DNA of 14,109 nucleotides from an uncultured Gemmatimonadota bacterium. Lineage in GTDB: Bacteria > Gemmatimonadota > Gemmatimonadetes > Gemmatimonadales > GWC2-71-9. The position numbers and the translations under genes are program-made. The notes under the pieces are model-generated. The model searched no databases, had not been told where the DNA came from, and saw only the letters and a list, made by a program, of their open reading frames with translations. The stretch spans positions 1 to 14,109 of the forward strand of contig CAMLLJ010000049.1 in assembly GCA_946480845.1 (NCBI GenBank), written 5' to 3'. This document shows, piece by piece, positions 1-8,262 of the stretch. How positions within the stretch are numbered: the first letter of the stretch is position 1; each line of letters starts with the position of its first letter.

Positions 1-510
1 CACGACATCGCCGGCCACGTCCCGATGCACACCGACCGGGCGTTCGCCGACACGCTGGTGCGGTTCGGCGACTGCGCGCACACCGCGGCCGACCTGGTGG
101 CGGAGATCGCGGACGAGCCGGAGCGCATCCGGCGGCTCACCAGCATCATGAAGGCGCTGGCCCGGTTCTTCTGGTTCACCATCGAGTTCGGGCTCATGCG
201 CGACGGCGGGTCGCTCAAGGTGTACGGCAGCGGGCTCCTCAGCTCGTACGGCGAGATCCAGCACGCGATCGAGTCGCCCGAGGTGCAGCGCTATCCCGTC
301 CAGCTCGAGTGGATCATCAACCAGTATTTCGAGATCGACCACTACCAGCCGCTGCTCTTCTGGGTGGATTCGTTCGACCACCTCTTCTCGCTGGTGGACG
401 AGCTCGAGCGCTGGATGCGGGAGGGGAAGCTGGACCATGTCTCGGGCGGGGAGCCCGAGGTGGGGGAAGCCGACCTCAGGAGCTTCCTGGAGGCAGCCCG
501 GGAACGCTGA
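1..510 (+). CDS. phhA: Phenylalanine 4-monooxygenase (aromatic amino acid hydroxylase), 3' part
   Basis: This is a non-haem iron, tetrahydropterin-dependent hydroxylase that converts phenylalanine to tyrosine in the cytoplasm. The reading frame is open from base 1, so the gene begins before the window; 169 codons remain. The visible part starts inside the iron-binding motif HDIAGHVP, which gives the two histidine ligands at fragment residues 1 and 6. The third ligand is probably Glu62 in FWFTIEFGL. Further family marks are YGSGLLSSYGEI and, near the end, HYQPLLFWVDSFDHL. From memory, the spacing from the second His to the Glu is about 16 residues longer than in human PAH; the extra residues form a helix-like insertion. 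The stop TGA is at 508-510. Tryptophan or tyrosine hydroxylase activity cannot be excluded, but Phe hydroxylase is the usual bacterial form. Confidence 0.88.
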   Translation, partial: HDIAGHVPMHTDRAFADTLVRFGDCAHTAADLVAEIADEPERIRRLTSIMKALARFFWFTIEFGLMRDGGSLKVYGSGLLSSYGEIQHAIESPEVQRYPVQLEWIINQYFEIDHYQPLLFWVDSFDHLFSLVDELERWMREGKLDHVSGGEPEVGEADLRSFLEAARER

Positions 511-516
511 ATCCGC

Positions 517-545
517 TTGACAGCGCCGCGCGGCTGCGCCACTTT
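517..545 (+). promoter_or_regulatory. Possible promoter of tRNA-Gly
   Basis: A perfect -35 hexamer TTGACA lies at 517-522. A 17-bp spacer puts the -10 at 540-545 (CACTTT), which is a poor match. Transcription would start about five bases before the tRNA. The -35 and the position are good and the -10 is weak. Confidence 0.35.
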
Positions 546-556
546 TCGCGCCGCTC

Positions 557-629
<73 letters not shown>

Positions 630-634
630 TGATT

Positions 635-669
635 CGGAACCCGCCGGCGCCATCAGCCGGCGGGTTCCG
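635..669. terminator. Perfect hairpin between convergent transcripts
   Basis: A perfect 14-bp stem (635-648 with 656-669) encloses a 7-base loop. It begins six bases after the tRNA and ends two bases before the stop codon of the minus-strand gene at 672-1820, so it can serve both transcripts. It is followed by GTTATT on the plus strand and by AATCAAG on the minus strand, so neither side has a real T-run. Its placement and strong stem support a bidirectional terminator, possibly aided by Rho. Confidence 0.6.
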
Positions 670-671
670 CG

Positions 672-1820
672 TTATTGGGGCTGGCGGACCGGGGCGCGCA
701 CGGTGCCGCGGGTCACCAGGTCCCAGTAGGTCGGGTAGCCGGCGCCGGCAGCCTCACGCACGAAGGCCTGGGTACGCTGGACGAGCTGGGTGGCGTGGTA
801 GCCGCGCACTGCCTCCGGATGCTGCCCCCAGCGACCGGGGAAGTAGCTCCGGATGATCGCGCTCCGGGAGGCGAGCGGCAGCGAGGCCACGTTCCCGCCG
901 AAGCGCCCGAAGCTGCCATCCTGCATGAGGTAGAACTCGACGTTCGAGGTATAGAGCGCCGAGACCGGGATCTTCCGGGAGCGGAGCCAGGCGCCGATTG
1001 CGCGGATCGCGTGCGGACCTCCCAGGTCGCCCACGACCGGCACGATCCTCCCGGCGCGCTGCATCGCGCGGATGGTGCCGTAGCGCTGCTCGGAGGCGAG
1101 GAAGCTGGCGCGCCGGCCGTCGAGGTCCCGCTCGAGCAGCAGCTGCCGGTAGGTCGGGTAGTAGGGCTGGGGAGCGCGGCCGTGCGTCTCGAAGCGAAGC
1201 CCGAGACCGGCATCGATGAAGGCGTCATGAAACCGCGCAATCGTCGCGTAATCGGCCGGCGTGAGCGGCACGCCGAATCCGCGAATCGTCGCCGCGATCG
1301 AGTCCCGGCGCGCAGCCACGAGGCCGGGCTCGGCCGGGGTGGCGTCGATGTACTCCACGAGCTGCTGGACCGAGCGTCCCTGCCACCGCGCCGCGCCCCG
1401 GGGGACCGGCCTCCCGTGCAGCCGCGCGAGGTACTCGATCCGGGTGGGAGACTGCACGAAGAGCGCGCGCAGCAGCAGGTGCTGCAGCATGTTGTCGCGG
1501 CGGATGTCCACGATGAACGCGATCGCCGGCCGGATCTCGGCGATGTAGGAGAAGTTCTGGTCCGGACCCACGCCCAGGTAGGCGCCGCCGCGCACGCCGA
1601 GGCGGCGGAGCGGCGTCAAGGCATGCAGGTAGGATGTCTCGTTGGAGATCAGGTTGTCGGTGTCGAAGTAGGCGCCCTCTTCGGAGAGCTGCGCCACCAG
1701 CGCGGCGAACTGCGTATCGCTGACGACTCGGGCGGGCACCGACCGGGCCGGCGCCGCCTGCGAGGACAGGGGCCCCGCGAAGAGGGCCAGGCAGAGCAGG
1801 GTTCCGGCAAGGCGCAGCAT
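672..1820 (-). CDS. Exported protein of unknown function (LIC_10091-like)
   Basis: This is a 382-residue protein with a clear signal peptide: [20 protein letters not shown] followed by an Ala-rich cleavage region near residue 25. It is therefore probably periplasmic or secreted. The start at 1820 is supported by GGAG six bases upstream. The most conserved-looking part is at about residues 75-115 ([20 protein letters not shown], then a hydrophobic strand and VDIRRDN). I recall this combination from proteins labelled LIC_10091 family in Leptospira, myxobacteria and Gemmatimonadota. The glycine-rich loop and following acidic strand end recall a Rossmann-type methyltransferase, but no catalytic residues can be named, so the function is unknown. 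It is convergent with tRNA-Gly and divergent from recQ, so it is probably transcribed alone. Confidence 0.8.
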   Translation of the reverse strand: MLRLAGTLLCLALFAGPLSSQAAPARSVPARVVSDTQFAALVAQLSEEGAYFDTDNLISNETSYLHALTPLRRLGVRGGAYLGVGPDQNFSYIAEIRPAIAFIVDIRRDNMLQHLLLRALFVQSPTRIEYLARLHGRPVPRGAARWQGRSVQQLVEYIDATPAEPGLVAARRDSIAATIRGFGVPLTPADYATIARFHDAFIDAGLGLRFETHGRAPQPYYPTYRQLLLERDLDGRRASFLASEQRYGTIRAMQRAGRIVPVVGDLGGPHAIRAIGAWLRSRKIPVSALYTSNVEFYLMQDGSFGRFGGNVASLPLASRSAIIRSYFPGRWGQHPEAVRGYHATQLVQRTQAFVREAAGAGYPTYWDLVTRGTVRAPVRQPQ

Positions 1821-1876
1821 CGCAGGCTCCGGTCGGCTGGACGGTCAGTCTGCTTCAATCTAGCGTGAATTCGCCC

Positions 1877-1890
1877 TCCTCCGCGGAGGA
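1877..1890. promoter_or_regulatory. 14-bp perfect palindrome in the divergent intergenic region
   Basis: TCCTCCGCGGAGGA reads the same on both strands. It lies between the start of the minus-strand exported-protein gene (1820) and the recQ start (1931). A -10-like TAGATT for the leftward gene occupies 1857-1862 on the minus strand, which puts the palindrome at about its -35 region. It could be an operator shared by both genes. In sequence this GC-rich, a chance palindrome is also possible. Confidence 0.3.
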
Positions 1891-1930
1891 CGGAGTATCG
1901 CGGCAGGGCAGGAAGGCGAGATTGTCGAGT

Positions 1931-3988
1931 ATGACGCACGACCCACTGGTGCAGGCACTGCACGAACATTTCGGTCTCCGGTCCTTCCGGCCCGGCCAGC
2001 GGGAAGCCATCGAGGCCGTCCTTGCGGGGCGGGACGTGATCGCCGTGATGCCCACCGGCGCCGGCAAGTCGCTCTGCTTCCAGCTGCCGGCGCTCGTCGG
2101 TGGCGGCACCACTGTCGTGCTCTCGCCGCTCATCGCGCTCATGAAGGACCAGGTGGACGCGCTTCGCGCCCGCGGACTGGCGGCGGCGGCGCTGCATTCG
2201 CTGATGGCGCCCTCGGAGCGGGCCGCGGCGGAGGCCGAGCTGGCGGCCGGCCGGCTCCGGCTGCTCTTCGTGGCGCCGGAGCGGCTCGCCAGCGGAGCCT
2301 TCCGCGAGGCGCTCGCGCGGGCGCGGCCCACCCGGCTGGTGGTGGACGAGGCGCACTGCATCAGCCAGTGGGGCCACGATTTCCGCCCCGACTACCGGCG
2401 CATCGGCCTGCTCCGTGCCGAGCTGGGCGTGCCGGCCGCGGCCTTCACGGCCACCGCCACACCGGAGGTCCGTGAGGACATCGCCCTCCAGCTCGGCCTC
2501 CGCGAGCCGCTCGAGCTGGTCACCGGATTCGAGCGCCCGAACCTCACGCTGTCGGTCGAACCGTGCCGGAGCCGGGAGGACAAGCTCGCCGCCGTCGCCG
2601 CGCTGGTGGGCGGAATCGGCACGCCCGGCATCGTGTACGCCGCCACGCGCCGCAACGTCGAGATGTGGGGCGAGGCGCTCGAGGCGCTCGGCCTCCGGGC
2701 CGGCCGCTATCACGCCGGCCTCGGCGAGGAGGAGCGCACCCGCGTGCAGGATGAGTTCCTCGCTGGGCGGCTCGATGCCATCGCCGCCACCAATGCCTTC
2801 GGCATGGGCATCGACAAGCGGAACATCCGCTTCGTCGCGCATGCCGATCTTCCCGGCAGCGTCGAGGCGTATTACCAGGAGGCAGGGCGCGCGGGCCGGG
2901 ACGGCGAGCCCTCGCAGTGCACGCTGCTCTTCTCGCCGGCCGACGTGCGCACGCAGGAGTTCTTCCTCGCCGGCGCCAACCCCTCGGCGGCCACCTTCCG
3001 GCGCGTCTGGGCCCAGCTCGGCAGCGGCCTCGACGATGCCGGCATCGAAGAGGAGGCCGGCAGTGATGCCGCCGAGCGCATGGCGTCGATAACGGCGGCG
3101 CGGCTGCTCCGGCGCGCGGCGGAAGCCGGGGGAAGGCGCATGGGCGAGGGACCACTGCCGGTGGATCTCGCCGTGCGCCAGGAGAAGGCGCGCCGGGACC
3201 GCGAGCGCCTCGATACCGTGGTGCGCTATGCCTATGGGCGCGGATGCCGCACCCAGTTCATCTATGCCTACTTCGCGGGGAGCGCGCGGGGCGGCGCCGA
3301 ACCGCGCTGCGGCACCTGTGACGTGTGCCTGGGCTGGCGTCTCGCGGCCGGCCGCCCGCTCGACGATGCGGAATACGAGCAGGTCCGGATCGCCCTGTCG
3401 GGCGTGGGCCGGCTCTCGGGGCGGTTCGGCGTCGAGCGGATCGCCCAGGTGCTCACCGGAAGCACCTCACGAGAGGTGACGTCACGGGGGCTCGACCGGA
3501 TTCCCACCTATGGCCGCCTCGGCTCGCTCGGGATGGACCGCGTCAAGGACCTGCTCGGCATGCTCGCCGACGCAGGCCTGCTCGAGCGCCGGGGCCTCGA
3601 AGGGGGGCGCCCCGGTGTCTTCGTCCTTGCCCTGAGCGAGGCCGGCCGCCGCGTGGCCATGGGAAAGGAGCGCCCGGAGCTGCCCATGCCGGGAAACGGC
3701 AGGAAGCCCGCGCGGGTGCGGAAGCGCGGCGCGGCGGCGCAGGGCGCGGATACCGCCAGGCTGACTCCCGCAGACGAAGCGTTGCTCGGCCAGCTCAAGG
3801 CGTGGCGGCGGGACGAGGCGGCTCGCCGGTCGGTGCCGGCGTATGTCGTCTTCCCCGATCGCACGCTGGCCGCGATCGCCGCACTCCGCCCGCGCGACCG
3901 TGACGCCCTCCGCGCGGTGCAGGGTATCGGGCCCGCCAAGCTGGAGCTGTACGGTTCCGCGCTGCTGGAGCTCGTTTCCCAGCCTTGA
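1931..3988 (+). CDS. recQ: ATP-dependent DNA helicase RecQ
   Basis: RecQ is a 3'-5' DNA helicase that acts in recombination and in repair of stalled forks. This protein has 685 residues and the full domain set. The helicase core has Walker A MPTGAGKS at residues 40-47, the box DEAH at 139-142, the ATATP motif and motif [12 protein letters not shown]. The zinc-binding RQC part has Cys439, Cys460, Cys463 and Cys466 (CGTCDVC). A winged-helix region follows, with [22 protein letters not shown] just after the zinc site. The C-terminal HRDC domain (about 615-685) contains the [13 protein letters not shown] signature. The start ATG at 1931 ([10 protein letters not shown]) fits the family; an in-frame GTG at 1865 would add 22 atypical residues. 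AGGAAGG at 1910-1916 may be the ribosome site, though it lies rather far upstream. It stands alone between a divergent gene and a new promoter at 4010. Confidence 0.96.
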   Translation: MTHDPLVQALHEHFGLRSFRPGQREAIEAVLAGRDVIAVMPTGAGKSLCFQLPALVGGGTTVVLSPLIALMKDQVDALRARGLAAAALHSLMAPSERAAAEAELAAGRLRLLFVAPERLASGAFREALARARPTRLVVDEAHCISQWGHDFRPDYRRIGLLRAELGVPAAAFTATATPEVREDIALQLGLREPLELVTGFERPNLTLSVEPCRSREDKLAAVAALVGGIGTPGIVYAATRRNVEMWGEALEALGLRAGRYHAGLGEEERTRVQDEFLAGRLDAIAATNAFGMGIDKRNIRFVAHADLPGSVEAYYQEAGRAGRDGEPSQCTLLFSPADVRTQEFFLAGANPSAATFRRVWAQLGSGLDDAGIEEEAGSDAAERMASITAARLLRRAAEAGGRRMGEGPLPVDLAVRQEKARRDRERLDTVVRYAYGRGCRTQFIYAYFAGSARGGAEPRCGTCDVCLGWRLAAGRPLDDAEYEQVRIALSGVGRLSGRFGVERIAQVLTGSTSREVTSRGLDRIPTYGRLGSLGMDRVKDLLGMLADAGLLERRGLEGGRPGVFVLALSEAGRRVAMGKERPELPMPGNGRKPARVRKRGAAAQGADTARLTPADEALLGQLKAWRRDEAARRSVPAYVVFPDRTLAAIAALRPRDRDALRAVQGIGPAKLELYGSALLELVSQP

Positions 3989-4009
3989 GCCCCGAAGTGC
4001 CGGTGTTTG

Positions 4010-4038
4010 TTGTATTTACCATGCACCTCAAGTAGATT
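4010..4038 (+). promoter_or_regulatory. Probable promoter giving a leaderless transcript
   Basis: TTGTAT (4010-4015), a 17-bp spacer and TAGATT (4033-4038) form a good sigma-70-type promoter in an unusually AT-rich patch. The expected start of transcription, six to seven bases past the -10, falls at 4044-4046. That is the ATG of the DUF512 gene (4045). No Shine-Dalgarno sequence stands before that ATG, so the mRNA may be leaderless. It would head the ten-gene unit 4045-11541. Confidence 0.5.
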
Positions 4039-4052
4039 CTAGGCATGGTAAA
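4015..4052. repeat. 10-bp inverted repeat over promoter and start codon
   Basis: TTTACCATGC (4015-4024) and GCATGGTAAA (4043-4052) are exact reverse complements separated by 18 bases. The left arm touches the -35 hexamer and the right arm contains the start codon ATG at 4045. Inside lies a smaller dyad, TAGATTCTA (4033-4041), over the -10. The arrangement suits a two-site operator for a dimeric repressor. If transcription starts further upstream, it could instead be an RNA hairpin hiding the start codon. Confidence 0.5.
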
Positions 4053-5322
4053 GGTCACCGCGGTCCACCCCGACTCCATCGCGGCGGAACTGGGCATTGT
4101 CCCCGGCACGGAGCTCCTGTCGGTCAATGGCCGGGAGCTGGAGGACTTCCTCGACTGGGAGTTCCTCACCGCCGAGGAGCATTTCCTCCTGCACGTGCGG
4201 CAGCCGTCGGGGGAGGAGATCGAGTTCGACATCGAGCGCCCGTTCGAGGAGCCGATGGGCGTCTCGCTCGAGCCACCGCGGGTGCGCCGCTGCGCCAACC
4301 GCTGCGATTTCTGCTTCGTGGACGGCCTGCCGCAGGGCCTGCGTGAGGGCCTCTACATCCGCGACGACGACTACCGGCTCTCCTTCCGGTATGGGCACTT
4401 CGTCACCATGACCAACCTCAAGCAGTGGGACATCGACCGGATCATCGAGTACCGGCTGTCACCGCTCTACGTGTCGGTGCACGCCACCGATCCGGTGCAG
4501 CGCCGCTACGTGCTGCGCAATCCGCTCGCGCCCGACATCGTCGAGCTCATGCGGCACCTCGGCTCCCACGGCATCGAGTTCCACACCCAGGTCGTCATGT
4601 CGCCTGGCGTCAACGACGGCAAGGTGCTGGAGAAGACACTCGACGATCTCTACGCCTTCGGAAACATGGTCGGCGGCTGCTCCGTCGTTCCGGTCGGGCT
4701 CACCGAGTTCAGCAAGCATCACCTGGTGCGCGAGCCGACAGCCGCCGAGTGCCGCGCCGCGATCGAGCTGATCGGCGAGCGCGCGGCGGTTGCCAGGCGC
4801 GAGCGCGGGATCACCTGGGCCTACGGCGCGGACGAGCTGTACAATCGCGCGGGCGTCGAGCTGCCGCCGGAGTCCGAGTACGGGGCATTCGACCAGGTGG
4901 AGAACGGCGTCGGCGCAGTCCGGTTCCTCCAGCGCCAGGTGCGCGAGGATGCGGCCGGGCTCCGGGGCTGGGCCGGCCTCAGGATCGGCGTGGTGACGGG
5001 CACCGGCATGGGGCCGCTCATGCCGATGGTGCTCGACGACCTGGCTCGCGAGACCGGCGCCACGTTCGAGCTGCTGGTGGTGACCAACACGCTCTTCGGG
5101 CCTTCGGTGACCTGCGCCGGCCTCCTCCCCGGCGCGGCGATCCAGCAGGCGCTCGCCTCGCGCCGCGACCTCGACCTGGCCCTCATCCCCGGCGAATCGG
5201 TCAATGAGCAGGGCCTCTTCATGGATGACATGCGCTTCGAGCTGCTGAGCGCCGCCGTGCCGGTCGAAGTCCGTGCCTCCAAGCATTTCTCCGACGCCCT
5301 CGACCTGCACGCCGCCGCGTGA
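4045..5322 (+). CDS. DUF512 protein: PDZ domain, radical-SAM-like Cys motif, DUF512
   Basis: This 425-residue protein belongs to a widespread family without an established reaction. Residues 1 to about 70 form a PDZ-like domain (VHPDSIAAELGIVPGTELLS, VNG). Next comes a radical-SAM-type cluster motif, Cys83-X3-Cys87-X2-Cys90 in CANRCDFCFVDGLP, and then a barrel-like region with YVSVHATDP and HTQVVMSPGVNDG. The C-terminal DUF512 half contains VENGVGAVR and VTGTGMGPLM and ends in the segment IPGESVNEQGLFMDD. The family is expected to bind an iron-sulphur cluster and act in the cytoplasm. Its stop overlaps the der start by four bases (GTGA). The same neighbour, der, is known in Firmicutes, which hints at a role in ribosome or RNA modification; that is inference. 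The start at 4045 is needed for a complete PDZ domain. Confidence 0.9.
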   Translation: MVKVTAVHPDSIAAELGIVPGTELLSVNGRELEDFLDWEFLTAEEHFLLHVRQPSGEEIEFDIERPFEEPMGVSLEPPRVRRCANRCDFCFVDGLPQGLREGLYIRDDDYRLSFRYGHFVTMTNLKQWDIDRIIEYRLSPLYVSVHATDPVQRRYVLRNPLAPDIVELMRHLGSHGIEFHTQVVMSPGVNDGKVLEKTLDDLYAFGNMVGGCSVVPVGLTEFSKHHLVREPTAAECRAAIELIGERAAVARRERGITWAYGADELYNRAGVELPPESEYGAFDQVENGVGAVRFLQRQVREDAAGLRGWAGLRIGVVTGTGMGPLMPMVLDDLARETGATFELLVVTNTLFGPSVTCAGLLPGAAIQQALASRRDLDLALIPGESVNEQGLFMDDMRFELLSAAVPVEVRASKHFSDALDLHAAA

Positions 5323-6644
5323 GCAAGCCGACCGTCGCCCTCGTGGGCCGCCCCAACGTGGGCAAGTCCACCCTCTTCAATCGCATCCTGGGCGGCCGCC
5401 GCGCCATCGTCTCGGACCGGCCGGGCACCACGCGCGACCGCCACTTCGGCGACGCCGAGTGGAACGGGCGCCGCTTCTGGGTCGTGGACACCGGCGGCCT
5501 GGTCCCCGAGTCCGACGACTCGATGGACCGGGCCATCCGCCGGCAGGTGGAGTTCGCGCTCGCTGAATCGGACGTGATCGTGTTCGTGGTGGACGGGCGC
5601 GAAGGGGTGAGCCCGGTGGACCAGGCGGTGGCCGCGCGACTCCGGAAGTCGGGACGGCCGGTCATCCTGGCGGTGAACAAACTGGACGACCTCGAGCGCT
5701 CCACCGCCCACTACGCGTTCTACGAGCTCGGCTTCGGCGACCCGCTCGGCGTCTCCGCCGCCGTGGGGAAGGGGAGCGGCGACCTGCTGGACGCCATCGT
5801 GGCATTGCTCCCGCCCTACGATCCGGCCGAAGACGCCGAGGTGATCCAGGTTGCGGTCGTGGGCCGGCCGAACGCGGGCAAGTCGTCGCTGGTGAACCGT
5901 CTCCTCGGCGAGGAGCGGCACGTGGTCGCCGAGGAAGCCGGCACCACCCGGGACGCGGTGGACTCGGTGACCCGGTACCATGGACGCGTCCTCAACTTCA
6001 TCGACACCGCCGGCCTCCGCCGCCGCGCCAAGGTGGAGGACGACCTCGAGTTCTACTCCACCCTGCGCACCCAGCGCGCCATCGAGCGCGCCGACGTCTG
6101 CGTGCTCGTGGTGGACGCGGTGCTCGGCCTGCACAACCAGGACCTGCGCATCGCCACCGAAGCGTGGGACCGCGGGTGCGGCCTGATCATCGTCGTGAAC
6201 AAGTGGGACCTGATCGAGGAGAAGGACGCCGGCACCGCACAGCGCGGGCAGGACCAGCTGGTGGAGAAGGCGCCCTTCCTCAGGTACGTGCCGTTCCTGT
6301 ATGCCTCCGCGCTCACCGGACAGCGGGCGCGCAAGCTGCTCGACCTGATCCTCGAGGTGGCGGACGCGCGGGAGGCCCGGGTCGCCACCAGTGAGGTGAA
6401 CCGCGTGCTCGAGTCGCTGATCCAGGCGAGCAACCCGCCGCAGAAGCCGGGCGAGGAGATCAAGCTCCTGTACGCGTCGCAGATCGGCACCGCGCCCCCG
6501 ACCATCGCCATCGTCACCAACCGGCCGGACGACGTGCCGCCGTCCTACGAGCGCTACCTGGCGCATGGCTTCCGCAAGGCGTGGCCGTTCGCGGGCTCGC
6601 CGCTCAGGATCCGCTTCACCAGCCGCGGGTCGAAGCGGAAATGA
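5319..6644 (+). CDS. der: Ribosome biogenesis GTPase Der
   Basis: Der (EngA) is the double-GTPase required for maturation of the 50S ribosomal subunit. This 441-residue protein has the normal length and order. The first G domain has GRPNVGKST at residues 10-18, DTGGL and NKLD. The second has GRPNAGKSS at 182-190, DTAGLRR, NKWD and a G5-like SALTGQ. A C-terminal KH-like domain (about 350-441) contains NPPQKPGEEIKLLYASQIGT and ends in a basic tail, TSRGSKRK. The start is GTG at 5319, overlapping the stop of the DUF512 gene, and the stop overlaps the plsY start (ATGA), so translation is probably coupled. No key residue appears to be missing. Confidence 0.97.
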   Translation: MSKPTVALVGRPNVGKSTLFNRILGGRRAIVSDRPGTTRDRHFGDAEWNGRRFWVVDTGGLVPESDDSMDRAIRRQVEFALAESDVIVFVVDGREGVSPVDQAVAARLRKSGRPVILAVNKLDDLERSTAHYAFYELGFGDPLGVSAAVGKGSGDLLDAIVALLPPYDPAEDAEVIQVAVVGRPNAGKSSLVNRLLGEERHVVAEEAGTTRDAVDSVTRYHGRVLNFIDTAGLRRRAKVEDDLEFYSTLRTQRAIERADVCVLVVDAVLGLHNQDLRIATEAWDRGCGLIIVVNKWDLIEEKDAGTAQRGQDQLVEKAPFLRYVPFLYASALTGQRARKLLDLILEVADAREARVATSEVNRVLESLIQASNPPQKPGEEIKLLYASQIGTAPPTIAIVTNRPDDVPPSYERYLAHGFRKAWPFAGSPLRIRFTSRGSKRK

Positions 6645-7267
6645 ACCCGCTGTCGGCGGCCGCGGCGCTGCTGGTGTCGTACCTGATCGGCGCCATTCCC
6701 ACGAGCTACCTGGTGGGCCGGATCTTCCGCGGCATCGACCTGCGCGAGCACGGGAGCGGCAATCTCGGCGCCACCAACCTCTACCGCACGCTGGGCTGGA
6801 AATTCGCGCTCCCGGTCGCGCTCTTCGACATCGCCAAGGGCGCAGTGCCGGTGCTGGCGATCGCGCCGGCGGTGTCGGGATCGCGGCTCTTCGCGCTCGC
6901 CTGCGGGCTCATGGCCGTGGTGGGCCATGTCTATTCGCTCTTCGTCCGCTTCCGGGGCGGCAAGGGCGTCGCCACCGCAGCCGGGGTGATGCTCGGCCTC
7001 TCCCCATATGCGGTGCTCGCGCTCGTGGTGATCTGGGCGGTCGTGGTCTTTGCCACCGGCTACGTCTCGCTGGGCAGCATCGTCGCGGCGGCGCTGCTGC
7101 CGCTGCTGGTCTGGGTGCTGCACCCCGGAAGCCGCAACCTGGTCGCGCTCGACGCGCTGGTGGCGGCGGGAATCATCTGGCTGCACCGCGCCAACATCCG
7201 GCGGCTGCTTGCGGGCACGGAGAACCGGTTCGGGAAGCGGCGCGCCACGGCGCCTCCCTCCACGTGA
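6641..7267 (+). CDS. plsY: Glycerol-3-phosphate acyltransferase PlsY
   Basis: PlsY is an inner-membrane enzyme that transfers an acyl group from acyl-phosphate to glycerol-3-phosphate, giving lysophosphatidic acid. The protein has 208 residues. An N-terminal membrane segment (LLVSYLIGAIPTSYLVGR) is followed by the active-site motif GSGNLGATN at about residues 37-45. The second conserved motif is GHVYSLFVRFRGGKGVAT, and further hydrophobic helices follow. I chose ATG 6641, which overlaps the der stop as ATGA; an in-frame ATG at 6581 lies inside der and would add a charged stretch. The gene overlaps gpsA, whose product makes its substrate. Confidence 0.96.
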   Translation: MNPLSAAAALLVSYLIGAIPTSYLVGRIFRGIDLREHGSGNLGATNLYRTLGWKFALPVALFDIAKGAVPVLAIAPAVSGSRLFALACGLMAVVGHVYSLFVRFRGGKGVATAAGVMLGLSPYAVLALVVIWAVVVFATGYVSLGSIVAAALLPLLVWVLHPGSRNLVALDALVAAGIIWLHRANIRRLLAGTENRFGKRRATAPPST

Positions 7268-8262
7268 CGCGGATCGCCGTCCTCGGTGCCGGGAGCTGGG
7301 GCACCACGCTCGCCGACCTGCTGGCCCGGAAGGGCCACGACGTGCTCCTCTGGGCCTACGAGGCCGAGGTCGTCGAGGCCATCAACGGCTCGCACGTGAA
7401 CGGGGTGTTCCTGCCGGAGTCGCCGCTGGCCCCGTCGCTGCGCGCGACCGGGGACGCCGCGGGGGCCGTGGCGCGGGCGGAGCTGGTCCTGTCCGCGGCA
7501 CCGAGTCATGCGGTGCGCTCGGTGCTCGCCGGCGTGGCCGCGGCCATGCCGGCCGGCACGGTCGTCGTGAGCGCGACCAAGGGCATCGAGATGGGCTCGC
7601 TCGCGCTGATGTCGGAGATCGCGGGAGCGCTGTTCCCCGGCACCCGCTTCGCGGCACTGTCCGGCCCGAGCTTCGCGCAGGAAGTCTACGAGGGCCAGCC
7701 GACCGCGGTGGTGGCGGCCTCGGCGGATGACGACGTGGCGCGCCAGGTGCAGCAGGTCTTCTCGACGCCGCGCTTCCGGGTCTACACCAACAGGGACGTG
7801 ACCGGCGTCGAGCTCGCGGGAGCCCTGAAGAACGTCATCGCCGTGGCGGCCGGAATGCTCGAGGGTCTGGGCCTCGGCCACAACCCGCGGGCGGCCCTGA
7901 TCACCCGGGGGCTTGCCGAAATCGCCCGGCTGGGGAGCGCCATGGGCGCCGATCCGCAGACGTTCGCCGGCCTGGCCGGCATGGGCGACCTGATCCTGAC
8001 CACCACCGGCAGCCTCAGCCGCAACCGCGCCCTCGGCGTGGCGCTGGGGCAGGGGGAGACACTCGAGGCGTTCCGGTCGCGGCACCGGAGCGTCGCCGAG
8101 GGAGCGAACACGTCGCGCGCGGCGGCAGCGCTGGCGCAGCGGAAAGGAGTGGAGATGCCGATCACGGCCAAGGTGTGCGAGATCCTGTTCGAGGGGAAGT
8201 CGGCGCGCGACAGCGTGCCCGAGCTGATGGAACGCGACCTCAAGTCGGAGCAGTGGCGCTGA
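7264..8262 (+). CDS. gpsA: NAD(P)-dependent glycerol-3-phosphate dehydrogenase
   Basis: GpsA reduces dihydroxyacetone phosphate to sn-glycerol-3-phosphate in the cytoplasm and feeds PlsY. The protein has 332 residues, the usual size. The dinucleotide-binding loop GAGSWGT is at residues 8-14, followed by SAAPSHAVR and SGPSFAQEV. The catalytic lysine is probably Lys189 in GALKNVIAVAAGM. Substrate-binding motifs NPRAALITRGLAE and GLAGMGDLILT(T) follow, then LSRNRALG. The start is GTG at 7264, four bases overlapping the plsY stop (GTGA). This frame stays open far upstream, but only because it is an alternative frame of plsY and der. The family signature begins directly after this GTG. Confidence 0.96.
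   Translation: MTRIAVLGAGSWGTTLADLLARKGHDVLLWAYEAEVVEAINGSHVNGVFLPESPLAPSLRATGDAAGAVARAELVLSAAPSHAVRSVLAGVAAAMPAGTVVVSATKGIEMGSLALMSEIAGALFPGTRFAALSGPSFAQEVYEGQPTAVVAASADDDVARQVQQVFSTPRFRVYTNRDVTGVELAGALKNVIAVAAGMLEGLGLGHNPRAALITRGLAEIARLGSAMGADPQTFAGLAGMGDLILTTTGSLSRNRALGVALGQGETLEAFRSRHRSVAEGANTSRAAAALAQRKGVEMPITAKVCEILFEGKSARDSVPELMERDLKSEQWR

Noticed and set aside
675..1868. A 397-codon plus-strand open frame
   Set aside because: It is antisense to the exported protein, whose signal peptide, ribosome site and conserved motif are convincing.
1649..2842. A 397-codon minus-strand open frame across the recQ start
   Set aside because: It lies antisense to recQ, which has a complete motif set, and runs into the signal-peptide gene in the wrong frame.
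4821..6566. A 581-codon open frame on the minus strand, opposite der
   Set aside because: It is the antisense shadow of der and the DUF512 gene. The protein is rich in His, Arg and Gly with no family motif, typical of high-GC antisense frames.
6565..7263. Upstream extension of the gpsA frame
   Set aside because: This part is an out-of-frame reading of plsY and der. The GpsA family sequence begins right after GTG 7264.
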